Source of the DNA: Cytobacillus sp. IB215665
GTDB taxonomy: Bacteria; Bacillota; Bacilli; Bacillales; SM2101
Length of the DNA: 64,000 bases
Reading direction: 5' to 3'
NCBI RefSeq assembly: GCF_033963835.1
Contig: NZ_JAXBME010000003.1
Span: 367,902 to 431,901 of the forward strand
The translations under genes were made by a program, and so were the position numbers. Positions 1-9,244 of this stretch are shown piece after piece (the stretch's first letter is position 1; each line of letters begins with the position of its first letter). The notes beneath the pieces are model-generated. The model saw only the letters and a program-made list of their open reading frames with translations. It was not told the origin of the DNA and did no database searches.

Positions 1-487
1 GAGCCATAATAGGAGCAATACCATTGATTAATGCAAGCAATGCATAGAACTTAGTAAGTTCTGTGCCCGAATACAAATCCCGAACAACCGCCCTTGATAT
101 AACAATACCCGCTGAACCTGCCAACCCTTGAATAAAGCGCAAAACAATTAATGTCCAGATAGAAGGACTGAAAACACATAAAAGGGAAACAACAAAATAG
201 GTCATTAAGCCAATTAATAATGGTAAACGTCGCCCTCGCACATCACTAATTGGTCCAGCTAAAAGCTGACCAAATGCTAAACCAAGTAAGAAAAAAGTCA
301 GACTAAGTTGAACTAGTGATGGGCTTACGTTAAAGTCTTTTGCTATATCAGGAAGTGCTGGCAAATACATATCAATCGATAACGGTCCAAACCCTGCTAA
401 TGTTCCTAGAATTATAGCCATCCATAACCTCTTCGATTTAGAGATTCCTACACGGCTATCAATGAAATGTTTTAATGATTCTCCCAT
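1..487 (-). CDS. Bcr/CflA-type MFS drug efflux transporter (3' end outside window)
   Basis: This is the N-terminal 162 codons of a major facilitator transporter that runs off the left edge. It begins with a short polar N-terminus (MGESLKHFIDS), then a first membrane segment followed by GPLSIDMYLPALP, a sequence characteristic of the Bcr/CflA drug-resistance family. After the second membrane segment comes the motif-A loop GPISDVRGRR, and later a motif resembling RFIQGLAGSAG. About four to five of the expected twelve membrane segments are visible. Function is inferred as proton-driven export of a drug or metabolite from the cytoplasm. The ATG at 485-487 is the natural start, with only a weak GGTTGG ribosome site upstream. 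Confidence 0.85.
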   Translation of the reverse strand, partial: MGESLKHFIDSRVGISKSKRLWMAIILGTLAGFGPLSIDMYLPALPDIAKDFNVSPSLVQLSLTFFLLGLAFGQLLAGPISDVRGRRLPLLIGLMTYFVVSLLCVFSPSIWTLIVLRFIQGLAGSAGIVISRAVVRDLYSGTELTKFYALLALINGIAPIMA

Positions 488-886
488 AACATAATTAAAC
501 CAACCTTTTCTTTAGACTAGAGTAATAGTATTCGAATTTTTCTCTTCTAACTTATTTATATCATAATTATACACAAATCATTGTCCAAGTGTCTTAAACA
601 CATTATTTGGAATTGAAAACAAATCAATTAGTAGATAAAAAATAATACCTCAGACTTTCTTATTTGTAGCCTTTACTTGACAAACTGTTGAGAAAGAAAC
701 ACCGAATAATATGATATTACTAAACTTGATCATACTAAAAAGAAAAAGGTTTAAACCTTTTTCTTAGATTTAATAATACATTAAACATTTTCAGAAAGTG
801 GATATATTCTTAAAACTCATTATATACAAAATGTAGCTGACAAATTATAGAGAAGGAATTAAAAGTCGAAATACCTCTAAACTACC
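488..886. other. Intergenic, no gene seen
   Basis: This is AT-rich sequence between the divergently lying promoter side of the MFS gene and a short coding relic. I see no ribosome binding site followed by an open frame of useful length, and no clear terminator hairpin. Confidence 0.5.
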
Positions 887-964
887 CTACCACTTTGAAA
901 CGAGTCGGTCGAGAACCTTCTTATCAGCTATCCATTCTACTTGATCTCCTGAGGGCAATACATA
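887..964 (-). pseudogene. Short coding relic (about 25 codons)
   Basis: The minus strand reads YVLPSGDQVEWIADKKVL and continues to a Trp-stop. The composition is like a real protein C-terminus, but it is preceded directly by a stop codon (965-967) and has no start or ribosome binding site. I read it as the last piece of a decayed gene; the family is not recognised. Confidence 0.4.
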
Positions 965-1010
965 CTAAATACTGTATATTTTACTCGTATTGTGATTTCA
1001 AGGGCTCAGT

Positions 1011-1535
1011 TTAGCAAAATAAAGCTTTATTCGTCCATGTATAATAAACAAATTTTAACTTCTGACCATTCATTTCAAATTCTTCATCATAGGATTCTGT
1101 ATGCTCAAATCCATTTATCTCTAAAACTTTTTGAGATGCTATGTTATTGGTTGTTGTTTTCGCCTTAACTTGTGTTATATCTCGGTCTGTTAACGTTTCT
1201 AATAGTAATTGTAGTGCTTTTTTAGCTACACCTTTCCCAGTATATCGTTGACCTACTCTATATCCTAGATGACCAATTTTTTGTGATTTATCAATATCAA
1301 CTAGGTTTATTCTTCCAACAATAGAACGATCTGTAGATTTAATTAAGTAGAAATATGAACACCCTCGAGCTTGTTCTTCAAGTAAAGTTTCATGCCTTCT
1401 ATTAAATACATCAGGCTTATAGTAGTCGTCACCTCTGCCCGGCACCATTTCTTCGAAAAAATTTCTGTTTTGTAGTTCAAACTTATACAAATTTTCCGCA
1501 TCTGTCACATCTAATTTTTCAATTAATATATCCAC
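1011..1535 (-). CDS. GNAT family N-acetyltransferase (RimJ/RimL-like)
   Basis: A 174-residue protein with the GNAT fold signature. The N-terminal strand and helix (DILIEKLDVTDAENLYKFE) are typical of the RimJ/RimL branch. The acetyl-CoA binding loop is visible as GYRVGQRYTGKGVAKKAL (about residues 90-107), and the late motif NIASQKVLEINGFE is the usual C-terminal core motif. Length fits the family. It would transfer an acetyl group from acetyl-CoA to an amine, perhaps a protein N-terminus or small molecule; the substrate cannot be told. The start is GTG at 1533-1535 with GGTGG about nine bases upstream. It stands alone, with the next gene also on the minus strand 167 bp away. Confidence 0.85.
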   Translation of the reverse strand: MDILIEKLDVTDAENLYKFELQNRNFFEEMVPGRGDDYYKPDVFNRRHETLLEEQARGCSYFYLIKSTDRSIVGRINLVDIDKSQKIGHLGYRVGQRYTGKGVAKKALQLLLETLTDRDITQVKAKTTTNNIASQKVLEINGFEHTESYDEEFEMNGQKLKFVYYTWTNKALFC

Positions 1536-1702
1536 GTGTATTATCCACCATTCAATTTGTTATGTCTTACGTGATAACCCTTCTTTCACTTACCAACCTT
1601 TAATGGAATTCTTGCTAATTCAACATTCGATCCAAAAGGTGCCTTTCAATTGCAGAGGCAGATCAGCATATTATTATAAGAGTTACTAGATACACCTCTT
1701 TG

Positions 1703-2518
1703 TTACTTTTTCTCTGTTACTCTAGCTAACCAATCCATTATATGTGTATCAAAAACCGCCTTTTGTTCAATTTGTAAGTTATGTCCTGCTTTATCTAAAA
1801 TTGCAAAAGTAGCTCTTGGAAATTTATCAATTAAATCGAGTGCATCTTTAAACCCAACCATCGAATCTTGCCTTCCAAGAAGAAATACGCTTGGCAGTTC
1901 ATACAAATCTTGACCTGCATCAAAAGTAAAACTATATTGTTGCTTTATCTTGGCTAAAAATTGTCCATCCGCTATTTTACACCCAGTTAATATTTCATTT
2001 TTAAATCTATTAAAATTATATTCATCCTGTATGACTGACACTGAATCAAAACCTTCTCTTTCATCCTTATCTAGTTGCTCTAAAAATTCATTATCTTTAT
2101 AAACTATGGAGTGATCAGGGAGAGTTCTTTCACTCACTTCAGGAATAATCACTGGACAAATAAATGCAGCTCCGTCCACTTTTTTCTTCCTTTTATGAAT
2201 AATTCCCTTAGCTAAATAGCCACCATATGATTCTCCCACAACTAAAAAAGACTCATTTGGTATTATATTATCTATAAATTCAATGACTATATCTAACATA
2301 TCATCAGAATTTTTGACTCCATCATATTCTTTTGTTTTCCCCATTCCTGGAAGATCTATATATATTCTTTTGTAACCCTCTCTTTTTAAAAATACTGGTT
2401 CCATGCATCCTGTCATTAACCTCATATCTGGAGAAAAGCCATGAATCATAATAATAGGTTTTCCAGTTCCGTATACTTGATAATGAACTTTTACATCCTT
2501 AACTTTTAACTCTGGCAT
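1703..2518 (-). CDS. Alpha/beta hydrolase
   Basis: A 271-residue alpha/beta-hydrolase-fold enzyme. The oxyanion-side motif IIMIHGFSP lies near residue 25, the nucleophile elbow GESYGG near residue 95, a candidate acid in LLGRQDSMVG near 217 and the catalytic histidine in KAGHNLQIEQ near 246, so the triad is complete. No signal peptide is present, so it is likely cytoplasmic. The substrate is unknown; the family includes esterases and C-C hydrolases. A GGAGGAG ribosome site lies about ten bases before the ATG. Neighbours are two acetyltransferases in the same direction but with gaps too large to assume an operon. Confidence 0.9.
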   Translation of the reverse strand: MPELKVKDVKVHYQVYGTGKPIIMIHGFSPDMRLMTGCMEPVFLKREGYKRIYIDLPGMGKTKEYDGVKNSDDMLDIVIEFIDNIIPNESFLVVGESYGGYLAKGIIHKRKKKVDGAAFICPVIIPEVSERTLPDHSIVYKDNEFLEQLDKDEREGFDSVSVIQDEYNFNRFKNEILTGCKIADGQFLAKIKQQYSFTFDAGQDLYELPSVFLLGRQDSMVGFKDALDLIDKFPRATFAILDKAGHNLQIEQKAVFDTHIMDWLARVTEKK

Positions 2519-2712
2519 GTTTTTTCACTCCTCCAAAACGAACATATTATCATGTATACAATAATATTATGGAAAAATTAAAATATAACTAAATTTATGT
2601 AACTCACTATAAAGTTCATCAATTTTATATAGGCATAAATTCTGCTTCTGAGTTAGATCAATCAAAAACCCTTATTTGCTACAAACCTATGTTCTATTCC
2701 TTTTAGTATCTT

Positions 2713-3168
2713 TTAATCTGTTATATTTTTAATAACAGCCATCTCTTTTCCAAATCTATCGCCATTATCAACAAATCCCAAATTTGCATACAAATGATGA
2801 GCTCCCGAATTTTCTGGATTATAACCTACAATAATTTTTTTTGCATCCAATAATTTCACCATCTCTAATATCATTAACTTAGTTGCTTCCTTACCTATAC
2901 CCTTGCCTTGAAAATTCTTATCAATCATTATTCTGTAAATCCAATAACCGTCAAGTTCTTCTTTTACAGAATTATACATTAAGAAACCTACTAATTTATC
3001 TTCGAAATAGATCCCGTAAGGTTTTAATGTAGGTTCAAACTTTGATTGAGCTATAGAAATTGCATTTGGTTCCATATATTTTTCTTGTTCCTTTGATACT
3101 TCTAAGCGACAGCACTCATACCAGTTTTCCGAATTTAATTGTTCAAGTCTTACATTAACATTATTCAA
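2713..3168 (-). CDS. GNAT family N-acetyltransferase
   Basis: An acetyltransferase of about 151 residues. The acetyl-CoA loop is clear as DKNFQGKGIGKEATKLMI, and it is followed by NPENSGAHHLYANLGF, the standard C-terminal GNAT motif. The N-terminal part (VRLEQLNSENWYECCRLEV) resembles spermidine acetyltransferase (BltD-like) proteins, so a polyamine or similar amine is a possible substrate, but this is inference. I choose the TTG at 3166-3168 because AAAGGGG sits seven to eight bases upstream; a longer frame reaches a TTG at 3186 that overlaps this ribosome site and is less likely. Confidence 0.85.
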   Translation of the reverse strand: MNNVNVRLEQLNSENWYECCRLEVSKEQEKYMEPNAISIAQSKFEPTLKPYGIYFEDKLVGFLMYNSVKEELDGYWIYRIMIDKNFQGKGIGKEATKLMILEMVKLLDAKKIIVGYNPENSGAHHLYANLGFVDNGDRFGKEMAVIKNITD

Positions 3169-3186
3169 AAGAAATTCCCCTTTCAA

Positions 3187-3689
3187 ATTAGGAGAAACGT
3201 TAATCAGTCTTTGTTAATATTAGCGCTTCTCCGTTTATGTTGAGAGATAATAATAACATTGGAGTTTGTTTGAATATCTCACTTAGTAGTCATCCCTTAT
3301 TTTATTGAATGAATTTTTAAACTTTTACAATTATACCATATTCTCCTTTACTAATATTTCCTTTTTTTCTCTCCATATCACCAATCTTTCTATATAAAGT
3401 AACCGAAATCGGTTTACCGAAAACTTACACTATTAATATTGTGTAAGAAACTATTTAAAGAATATATCTCTTCTTCAAAAGTGCACCAAATTTTTCTTTG
3501 AGGTCGATCAATCATTTCGTTAATCTATATTAGGTAGCATATATACAGGTTAAGGAAATGACTCACTATTCATTAATTCTAAACAAAATTAGGGGACTTC
3601 TCTCTTTTCGCCCTCTATGTTAAAAATGCTTGCTATAGCTATTATCCTTCCTACTTTAGCCTTATTGCCTTATTAGTCATACAAAAATA
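3187..3689. other. Intergenic, no gene seen
   Basis: AT-rich non-coding sequence. The only structure noticed is a small palindrome AACCGAAATCGGTT near 3401-3416. No open frame has a ribosome site. Confidence 0.5.
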
Positions 3690-3723
3690 AGAGAAGTGTT
3701 CGAATAAAAACCAACACTTCTCT
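3690..3723 (-). terminator. Rho-independent terminator
   Basis: The stem AGAGAAGTGTT (3690-3700) pairs with AACACTTCTCT (3713-3723) around a 12-nt loop. Read on the minus strand the stem is followed by a T-rich tract (TTATTTTTGT), so it would stop leftward transcription. The only thing it could serve is the decayed coding relic just to the right. Confidence 0.7.
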
Positions 3724-3752
3724 CCTTAATTTCCTCGTGCAATCATCATTAT

Positions 3753-3903
3753 TTACATATCATTTAGTTGCTTATCTTGAAAATTACCAGCAGAACAAGT
3801 TGTATGCATTTTCCACCACAAAACCGTCACTTTCAAGTCACAGAAAGTAAAAGCTGAAGTGTATATTTCGACATCTATCGTTTCAACTTCAGGACTTACA
3901 ATG
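3753..3903 (-). pseudogene. Decayed gene, C-terminal relic
   Basis: The minus strand reads about 49 sense codons beginning TIVSPEVETIDVEIYTSAF and ending in QDKQLNDM before a TAA at 3753-3755. The amino-acid pattern is protein-like, but a stop precedes it directly and no start codon with a ribosome site is found. An intact terminator lies 30 bp downstream, consistent with a former expressed gene. I do not recognise the family. The sequence from here to 4208 shows no other gene. Confidence 0.45.
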
Positions 3904-4208
3904 GTTTATTTATCCATTTTAGTTCAATTAAATATCGAACGCACCATCAGTAATACTTCTAATTATACTTAAAGCATTCATTACAGTTAAGATAAACAAA
4001 GAATTTGGACAATGCTTGATAAACACCTTTAAAACTATAAGATGATTATCTTTATTACCAGCTAAACCAAAAACATCTTTACACAGACAAATAGCTGCAT
4101 AAAATTACTGATAAAATTTGATTCATGAGTATCAGCACAAAAAATTGTACCTTTAATTTTTCATTTGTCGCTACTATTACCACATATTTAATAAATAAGA
4201 TTAGCGAT

Positions 4209-5510
4209 TTATACAGATTTTTGATTTATTGAGTTTGTTAATACTTTACCTCTACGAGACCAAATGACAGCAGGTATTAGAAGCAAGGAAAGTAATCCTC
4301 CACCCAATGATAATGTAACAAAGCTTGTATTAGCCACTACCACACCCGAAAGAGCACCGCCAGAAGCTCCTGCTAATGCAATAAAAACATCAAGTGTCCC
4401 TTGTGTTTTTGCACGAGTGGATGGCTCAGTAGAATCAACTATTTGAGCAGTACCACTAATTAAACCAAAGTTCCATCCCAAACCAAGTAAGGAAAGGGCT
4501 ATAACTAATAGAATCATTGAATCACTTGGCGCGAATGCTGCTAATAAGCCAGCGAATAACAATGTAATTCCCGAAGCTATACTCATTGCTGTTCGACCAA
4601 CTTTATCAACAAGTACCCCTGTAATAAGTGATGGTAAATACATTGACCCTATATGAAATCCAATAACAATGCCGATTGCAGCTAAGCCATGACCATTATG
4701 TTTCATATGCACTGGTGTCATGGTCATAATTGCTATCATTACAATTTGAGTTAGAACCATAACCGTTGCACCGACTGCAAGACCTCTTTTATTATTAGTT
4801 TTATTAGGAGAATACGAATTATTTGCTTGCGCATTTTCTTGTTTATAAGCTGCTATCCTTTTTGCAATTTCTAATGGATCAGGACGTAACATAATAAATA
4901 GTACAAGACCTGCTAAGATGAATGCTGCAGCGGATAAAATAAAAGGACCTGAAAGAGCTGGAACACCAATGAAAAGAGCAAATTCACCCATTATTTCTAC
5001 TAAATTCGGACCAGCAACAGCTCCGAACGTTGTCATAACCATTGTAGTACTGATTGCAGTAGCTCGTTGTTTTTTGTTTGCTAAATCCGTCCCTGCATAA
5101 CGGGCTTGTAAATTTGTTGCAGTACCTGCCCCATAAATTAGGAGGCAAGCAAATAAAAGAATAACATTATTCATTAGGGCAGCAATCACCACTCCAATTG
5201 ATCCGAGTCCACCTACAATAAAACCTGTCGATAGACCTGTACGACGCCCATATCGCTGAGAGAGTCTCCCTACGATTAAAGCTGCTCCTGCTGAACCTAT
5301 AGTTATTAGAGCTGAAGGAACTCCAGCATAAGCATCCGTTCCGAGCATTTGTTGGGCCAAAAGAGCACCTACCGTAATCCCCGCCGCAAGACCTGCTCCT
5401 CCAAATATTTGTGATAGACTCACAACAAACAACACTCGTTTATATAATTTTTTAAGTTTTTCTGGTGAATTTATATAACTCTCAATCGAATCTTGTTCTT
5501 TACTTAACAC
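4209..5510 (-). CDS. MFS transporter
   Basis: A 433-residue major facilitator superfamily protein with about twelve hydrophobic segments. The motif-A loop GRLSQRYGRR follows the second segment, and the matching loop in the second half is GVLVDKVGRT. A long polar linker rich in N and K (about residues 220-242) separates the two six-helix halves. It probably exports a small molecule through the membrane; the substrate is unknown. Start is GTG with AAGGTG upstream. The gene lies directly downstream of, and in the same direction as, the ArsR-rhodanese regulator at 5746-6393, so it may be that regulator's target. Confidence 0.9.
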   Translation of the reverse strand: MLSKEQDSIESYINSPEKLKKLYKRVLFVVSLSQIFGGAGLAAGITVGALLAQQMLGTDAYAGVPSALITIGSAGAALIVGRLSQRYGRRTGLSTGFIVGGLGSIGVVIAALMNNVILLFACLLIYGAGTATNLQARYAGTDLANKKQRATAISTTMVMTTFGAVAGPNLVEIMGEFALFIGVPALSGPFILSAAAFILAGLVLFIMLRPDPLEIAKRIAAYKQENAQANNSYSPNKTNNKRGLAVGATVMVLTQIVMIAIMTMTPVHMKHNGHGLAAIGIVIGFHIGSMYLPSLITGVLVDKVGRTAMSIASGITLLFAGLLAAFAPSDSMILLVIALSLLGLGWNFGLISGTAQIVDSTEPSTRAKTQGTLDVFIALAGASGGALSGVVVANTSFVTLSLGGGLLSLLLIPAVIWSRRGKVLTNSINQKSV

Positions 5511-5745
5511 CCATTATCACCTTCTTGTATTTAGTCATTAAATTGATAATGCCATCCCACTTTGATCCTTCTAACAAATGTACTATTTAAGAGATTGTAC
5601 ACATGAAGATATTTGTTTATTTTCAGCAACTCCACCCATAAGAAAGGTATTTCTTTATGCCTTGAATTATTGGAACATTAGCACATATAGAATCTATCGA
5701 TGCTTTCTTAGTTTCTTTTGTCCAAAAGGAGCGTTTATTTCATTA

Positions 5746-6393
5746 TTAAACAAATTGATCCCATTCTCTAACACCATCTTCCAATCGAAATGCATTAATA
5801 CCTTTTGCCTTAAGGATTTCTACTGCTTTTGCCGACATTAAGCAATAAGGTCCCCTGCAATAAGCAACTACATTACTATTGGCAGGCAAAGATGCAAGTT
5901 TAGCTTCCAATTCTTCGATAGGACAAGAAACTGCTCCTGGGATATGAGCCTTTTCATACTCTTCCTTCGGTCTTACATCCAACAGTAAAACCTCACCTTT
6001 GTCCATTCGGTCTTTAAGCTCTAAAAGAGTTATTCCTTCTATATCAAGTTGATTATTTAAAAACTCTTCTTTAATTTGTTGTACTTGCATATATTGCTTC
6101 TCTGATAATGCATGTAATGAATTTAAAAAATTCGAAATTACTTCATCAGCTAGTTCATAAATAACGAAGTTTCCTTCCTTCTTAAACTTAACTAGCTTTG
6201 AATTATACAGAGTTTTCAAGTGCTGAGATACATTTGCAACAGACATTGTTGTACACTTTGCTAAAGCATCCACAGACTTAGGGCCATGAGATAACAGGTC
6301 AAGAATTTCCAATCGTTTAGGGCTTGATAAACTTTTCCCTATCCTTGCATACTCTTGATATAACATGTCTTTTAAATTACGTTCATTAAGCAT
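5746..6393 (-). CDS. ArsR-type regulator fused to a rhodanese domain
   Basis: A two-domain protein of 215 residues. Residues 1-100 form an ArsR winged helix (KRLEILDLLSHGPKSVDALA, then MSVANVSQHLKTL as recognition helix). Residues about 125-215 form a rhodanese domain with LLDVRPKEEYEKAHIPGA and the active-site loop YCRGPYC, so the catalytic cysteine and the following arginine are present. An ArsR lacking a classic metal site but carrying a rhodanese domain suggests sensing of sulfane sulfur or another thiol-reactive signal; this is inference from domain architecture. A perfect 10-bp inverted repeat overlaps its ribosome site, pointing to autorepression. It is 235 bp upstream of the MFS gene. 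Confidence 0.92.
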   Translation of the reverse strand: MLNERNLKDMLYQEYARIGKSLSSPKRLEILDLLSHGPKSVDALAKCTTMSVANVSQHLKTLYNSKLVKFKKEGNFVIYELADEVISNFLNSLHALSEKQYMQVQQIKEEFLNNQLDIEGITLLELKDRMDKGEVLLLDVRPKEEYEKAHIPGAVSCPIEELEAKLASLPANSNVVAYCRGPYCLMSAKAVEILKAKGINAFRLEDGVREWDQFV

Positions 6394-6407
6394 GAATAAT
6401 CTCCTTT

Positions 6408-6437
6408 CAACTATTCAATAGATTAATTGAATAGTTG
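6408..6437. promoter_or_regulatory. Probable operator of the ArsR-rhodanese regulator
   Basis: CAACTATTCA (6408-6417) and TGAATAGTTG (6428-6437) form a perfect 10-bp inverted repeat with a 10-nt spacer, placed immediately upstream of the regulator's start and next to its CTCCTTT (AAAGGAG) ribosome site. Spacing and symmetry fit the dimeric winged-helix ArsR family. A role as autoregulatory operator is inferred. Confidence 0.65.
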
Positions 6438-6550
6438 AATTATAATCGGAAATTTAATCTTTGTAAATTATTTTGCTTTCAATAAAACACTTACTTTAAT
6501 ATTTTTATTGAGATATCAAAGTATGTATTTTTGTTTCATAAGTTAGCGAA

Positions 6551-6841
6551 TCAACCTAGTCCCTTACTTTGAATAAGAGGGTTAGTTACAATATATACAA
6601 TGAACCCTGAATTTACGCCTGCAAAATAGTGTCCTGTTGCAAATGAAACAAGTTGATTTTCTTTCATCCCAACTAAGAAGTGATAATTGTTCGGTCTTCT
6701 TTCCTTAGCATATTGTAAACTTCTGTAAAAAATATACTGTGGTTCTCTCACTTCAATAGGAAATACTTGATTATATAGCTCCAAAACCCTCTCAAATTCT
6801 GTAAAATTCTCCTCTGTAATTTCAACCCACTTTATCGCCAT
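6551..6841 (-). pseudogene. Truncated GNAT acetyltransferase
   Basis: The frame encodes about 96 residues, starting MAIKWVEITEENF, with an N-terminal GNAT-like half that ends exactly in the acetyl-CoA loop QSKGLG followed by a stop. Normal GNAT proteins continue for 50-70 residues after this loop, including the helix that binds the cofactor, so the product is probably inactive. No continuation in another frame is evident downstream. The start chosen is ATG 6839-6841, which has GAAGGAG at good distance. Confidence 0.6.
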
Positions 6842-6856
6842 AACAAACTCCTTCAT

Positions 6857-7296
6857 TTAATATGCCCATAATTATACTACTAGATTATTATTCCTAGTTC
6901 CATGATTTAGCGTATTAAAGACATGGATTTTAAGAACATTTATTTAGATAAGATATATAACAGAACACAAAATGAAAAAGCCAGATCCTTCAAAATATGT
7001 TATGAAAGATTAGGCTTTTCATCTAAATTATAATTGAGTAACGATAAAATTTTTTATTGGTTCCTTAATAGTTAAAGAATAATTTTGAGGAACACTTGTA
7101 AATTTTCGAGAATTAAATGTATGCACATAGCTACTTAAATACTCAATCAATATAATTACTTTGATTTACCTTTAATTTGCCTTAGTAATAAATATAACTT
7201 ATAACATATGGTAGACTCTTTCAATTATTTACTACAATGCATTTCTCCAATTCTGTGATAACATTACAAAGAAAGTTATAAGTATAGAGGTGTGTT
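6857..7296. other. Intergenic, no gene seen
   Basis: AT-rich sequence. GAAAAAGCC (about 6972-6980) and GGCTTTTC (about 7011-7018) could form a weak long-loop hairpin. Nothing else is supported. Confidence 0.4.
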
Positions 7297-7608
7297 ATGG
7301 AGTTACTTTATAATTACATATTTATTTTAATATTTATGAATTCGATGCTATTTTTTATATTGTATTTATTCAGAAAGAAACATCTCGTGGCAGTGAATAG
7401 AAAACGAGTACTATTAGGATATTTTGTTTTTTTAATAGGTAGTGTTACCCAGTCTTCATTTTTAGTACTTTCATATTTTTATCCAGATGGAATCTATATT
7501 AATAATGGTATAGGCGGGCTCTGGGTGATGATTTTCTTTGCCTTAGCTGGAAACATAGTATCTTACCTCATTACAAACATGATATTTTTGAGGAAACGTA
7601 GTTTATAA
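7297..7608 (+). CDS. Small integral membrane protein, unknown function
   Basis: A 103-residue, very hydrophobic protein with three likely membrane segments (about residues 5-25, 37-60 and 70-95) and basic loops such as RKKHLVAVNRKR and a basic C-terminus RKRSL. AGAGGTG precedes the ATG by four bases. No family is recognised. It stands alone on the plus strand between minus-strand genes, which suggests its own promoter. Confidence rests on frame length, ribosome site and hydrophobic pattern. Confidence 0.6.
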   Translation: MELLYNYIFILIFMNSMLFFILYLFRKKHLVAVNRKRVLLGYFVFLIGSVTQSSFLVLSYFYPDGIYINNGIGGLWVMIFFALAGNIVSYLITNMIFLRKRSL

Positions 7609-7671
7609 TAGAAGTTTTATATCCCAACCCACAATTCCAAAAACTTCCATTTGTATTAATTTAGACTGATT

Positions 7672-7778
7672 TCGTATAGATTGTTGTATTTAGTACGTTA
7701 AATATACACGTATGCTTCTCGCTTTTATCTTCTAGCATAGGAACGATAGTTAAAAAGTTTACGATTAGAGCTTTAAAA
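7672..7778 (-). repeat. Degenerate copy of the dispersed intergenic repeat
   Basis: It retains the order of blocks seen in better copies: a TTTCGTA-like end, TACACGTATGC, TATCTTCTAGCATAGGAACGATAG, and AAGTTTACGATTAGAGCTTT. Identity is low, so boundaries are approximate. Confidence 0.45.
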
Positions 7779-7973
7779 ACGATCCTGTTCATAAGAAAAT
7801 TCAAAAGCCAATAATAGAGGATTTTTCTATTTCTAAACCGCAAATAAAGTGGTCAAATATACTCTTAGAATATCGAAGGAGTTACGGTATTATAAAATAT
7901 ATAGAATGTTGAAAAGTTATAGTGCAAGTAAATCTCTTAAACCGTTCCTGCCAAAGGATAATAATATTAATAT

Positions 7974-8021
7974 CCATTATCATTTGATTGTGTTCTTTAC
8001 ATAGTCCTCAAATGATAATGG
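7974..8021. terminator. Long hairpin 3' of the 8068-8412 gene
   Basis: CCATTATCATTTGA (7974-7987) pairs perfectly with TCAAATGATAATGG (8008-8021). The 14-bp stem lies 46 bp past the stop of the minus-strand gene at 8068. No T-tract follows in either direction, so it is either a weak terminator or an mRNA-stabilising structure. Confidence 0.45.
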
Positions 8022-8067
8022 ATTCCTAGATCTATTAAAGAAGAAAATTGGTTAACACAGTATATTT

Positions 8068-8412
8068 TTATATTATGAGTTTATGATCAAATCCTCGCAC
8101 ATACATATACAAACCAATTAGAGCCAATATTAACCCTATATAAAAAGTCCAAGGGTTATCTTCACTTGCCTTTTCAAAAGTACCATAAGCAATGATACCG
8201 AACATAAGCGTTACAATAGGTAAAACCAGCAATTTATATCCGAAAGCAAAAGAAATGCCTCCTAAGGTCATCACTATTAATCCATAGGGGTTTGTCCTCT
8301 TAATTTTTTCAATAGAGGCTTGTTCAGTACTTGATAACCCCTCATCTTCATACTTATAGATTTTTTGTTTTAATGTATTAAGTAATACAATGGTTCTTTT
8401 GAAGTTACTCAA
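8068..8412 (-). CDS. Small membrane protein, unknown function
   Basis: A 114-residue protein with an amphipathic, charged N-terminal half (KQKIYKYEDEGLSSTEQASIEKIKR) and two or three membrane segments in the C-terminal half (about 43-62, 63-80 and 88-105). The start is TTG, with GGAGG about eight bases upstream. I do not recognise the family; the layout of a soluble helical N-terminus plus hydrophobic hairpin is common in small Bacillus envelope proteins. Confidence 0.65.
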   Translation of the reverse strand: MSNFKRTIVLLNTLKQKIYKYEDEGLSSTEQASIEKIKRTNPYGLIVMTLGGISFAFGYKLLVLPIVTLMFGIIAYGTFEKASEDNPWTFYIGLILALIGLYMYVRGFDHKLII

Positions 8413-8783
8413 AATTTTTCCTCCAACTTCTTCCCTTATTACATTACTTTAAATTACAAACCATAATATAGCAATTAATGATACATGTTATATGTTAAAA
8501 TTTCACATTTCCAAACCTTCTATTACTTTAATAACAAACTGTGTTGGTCTATGTTAAGTACTATAAAAAAGGCACGACTTAGATAAACGCACCAGCCCAA
8601 ACATTAATAGGCATGTCCATAGAGGTATTATGTGAAACTAGTATAACTTAAGACCCAAAATCTAACAACTGAACTATCACTTAACTTTTTTATGTCCAAA
8701 ATGTTGTTTTAGATCTAATTATGTATTTTGAACTTTCAGTAGTACTTAGACAGAACATAGTCATTAACTAAAACTAAAGGTTT
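8413..8783. other. Intergenic, no gene seen
   Basis: No supported gene, hairpin or repeat was found in this stretch. Confidence 0.4.
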
Positions 8784-9197
8784 TTAGTTTTTAAATATCC
8801 AAACTTTAAAACTAATATTTTGTTCTTGTAAATGCCAACCTGATTTAAAATAATATTCATTAAATTTTGATTCGATAGGGCATAATGCATAGATTGGTAA
8901 ATCATTGATAGTGCGTAACATCTTCTTCAACAACCCTTGCCCCCGAAAATCTTCATTTATAGCAAATTGATATAACGAAATGCTATTGGATGTTTTTTTT
9001 CTATAAAATCGAAAAGCGCCTACTATTTGATTATCTACTATAGCCACAATCAGCTGCTTTCTCCATATGGCTGCTTGAATTCCAAGAGGGCAAAAAAATT
9101 CTTCAGAATAAATACCACTATTATTGCGACACAAATTTCTTTTGAAGAATGACACGATTTTTGGTGCATCTGTTATATGTCCTAAGGCTACCTTCAC
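8784..9197 (-). CDS. GNAT family N-acetyltransferase
   Basis: A 137-residue acetyltransferase. Strand and loop FAINEDFRGQGLLKKML contain the acetyl-CoA binding pattern (R/Q-x-x-G-x-G/L), preceded by IVAIVDNQIVGAFRFYRK, the typical central strands. The C-terminal half is short and divergent, with CPIESKFNEYYFKSGW replacing the usual N-x-x-A-x-x-x-Y motif. The acceptor substrate is unknown. The ATG follows GGAGGAAAAACGGTG. It is the third intact GNAT within 9 kb. Confidence 0.8.
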   Translation of the reverse strand: MKVALGHITDAPKIVSFFKRNLCRNNSGIYSEEFFCPLGIQAAIWRKQLIVAIVDNQIVGAFRFYRKKTSNSISLYQFAINEDFRGQGLLKKMLRTINDLPIYALCPIESKFNEYYFKSGWHLQEQNISFKVWIFKN

Positions 9198-9244
9198 CGT
9201 TTTTCCTCCTTAATTATGTAGCTTTCTCTTATCTTTTCGAAAGG

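Noticed and set aside
5578..5841. 87-codon plus-strand frame between the MFS and ArsR genes
   Set aside because: It overlaps the rhodanese coding end antisense and lacks a ribosome site.
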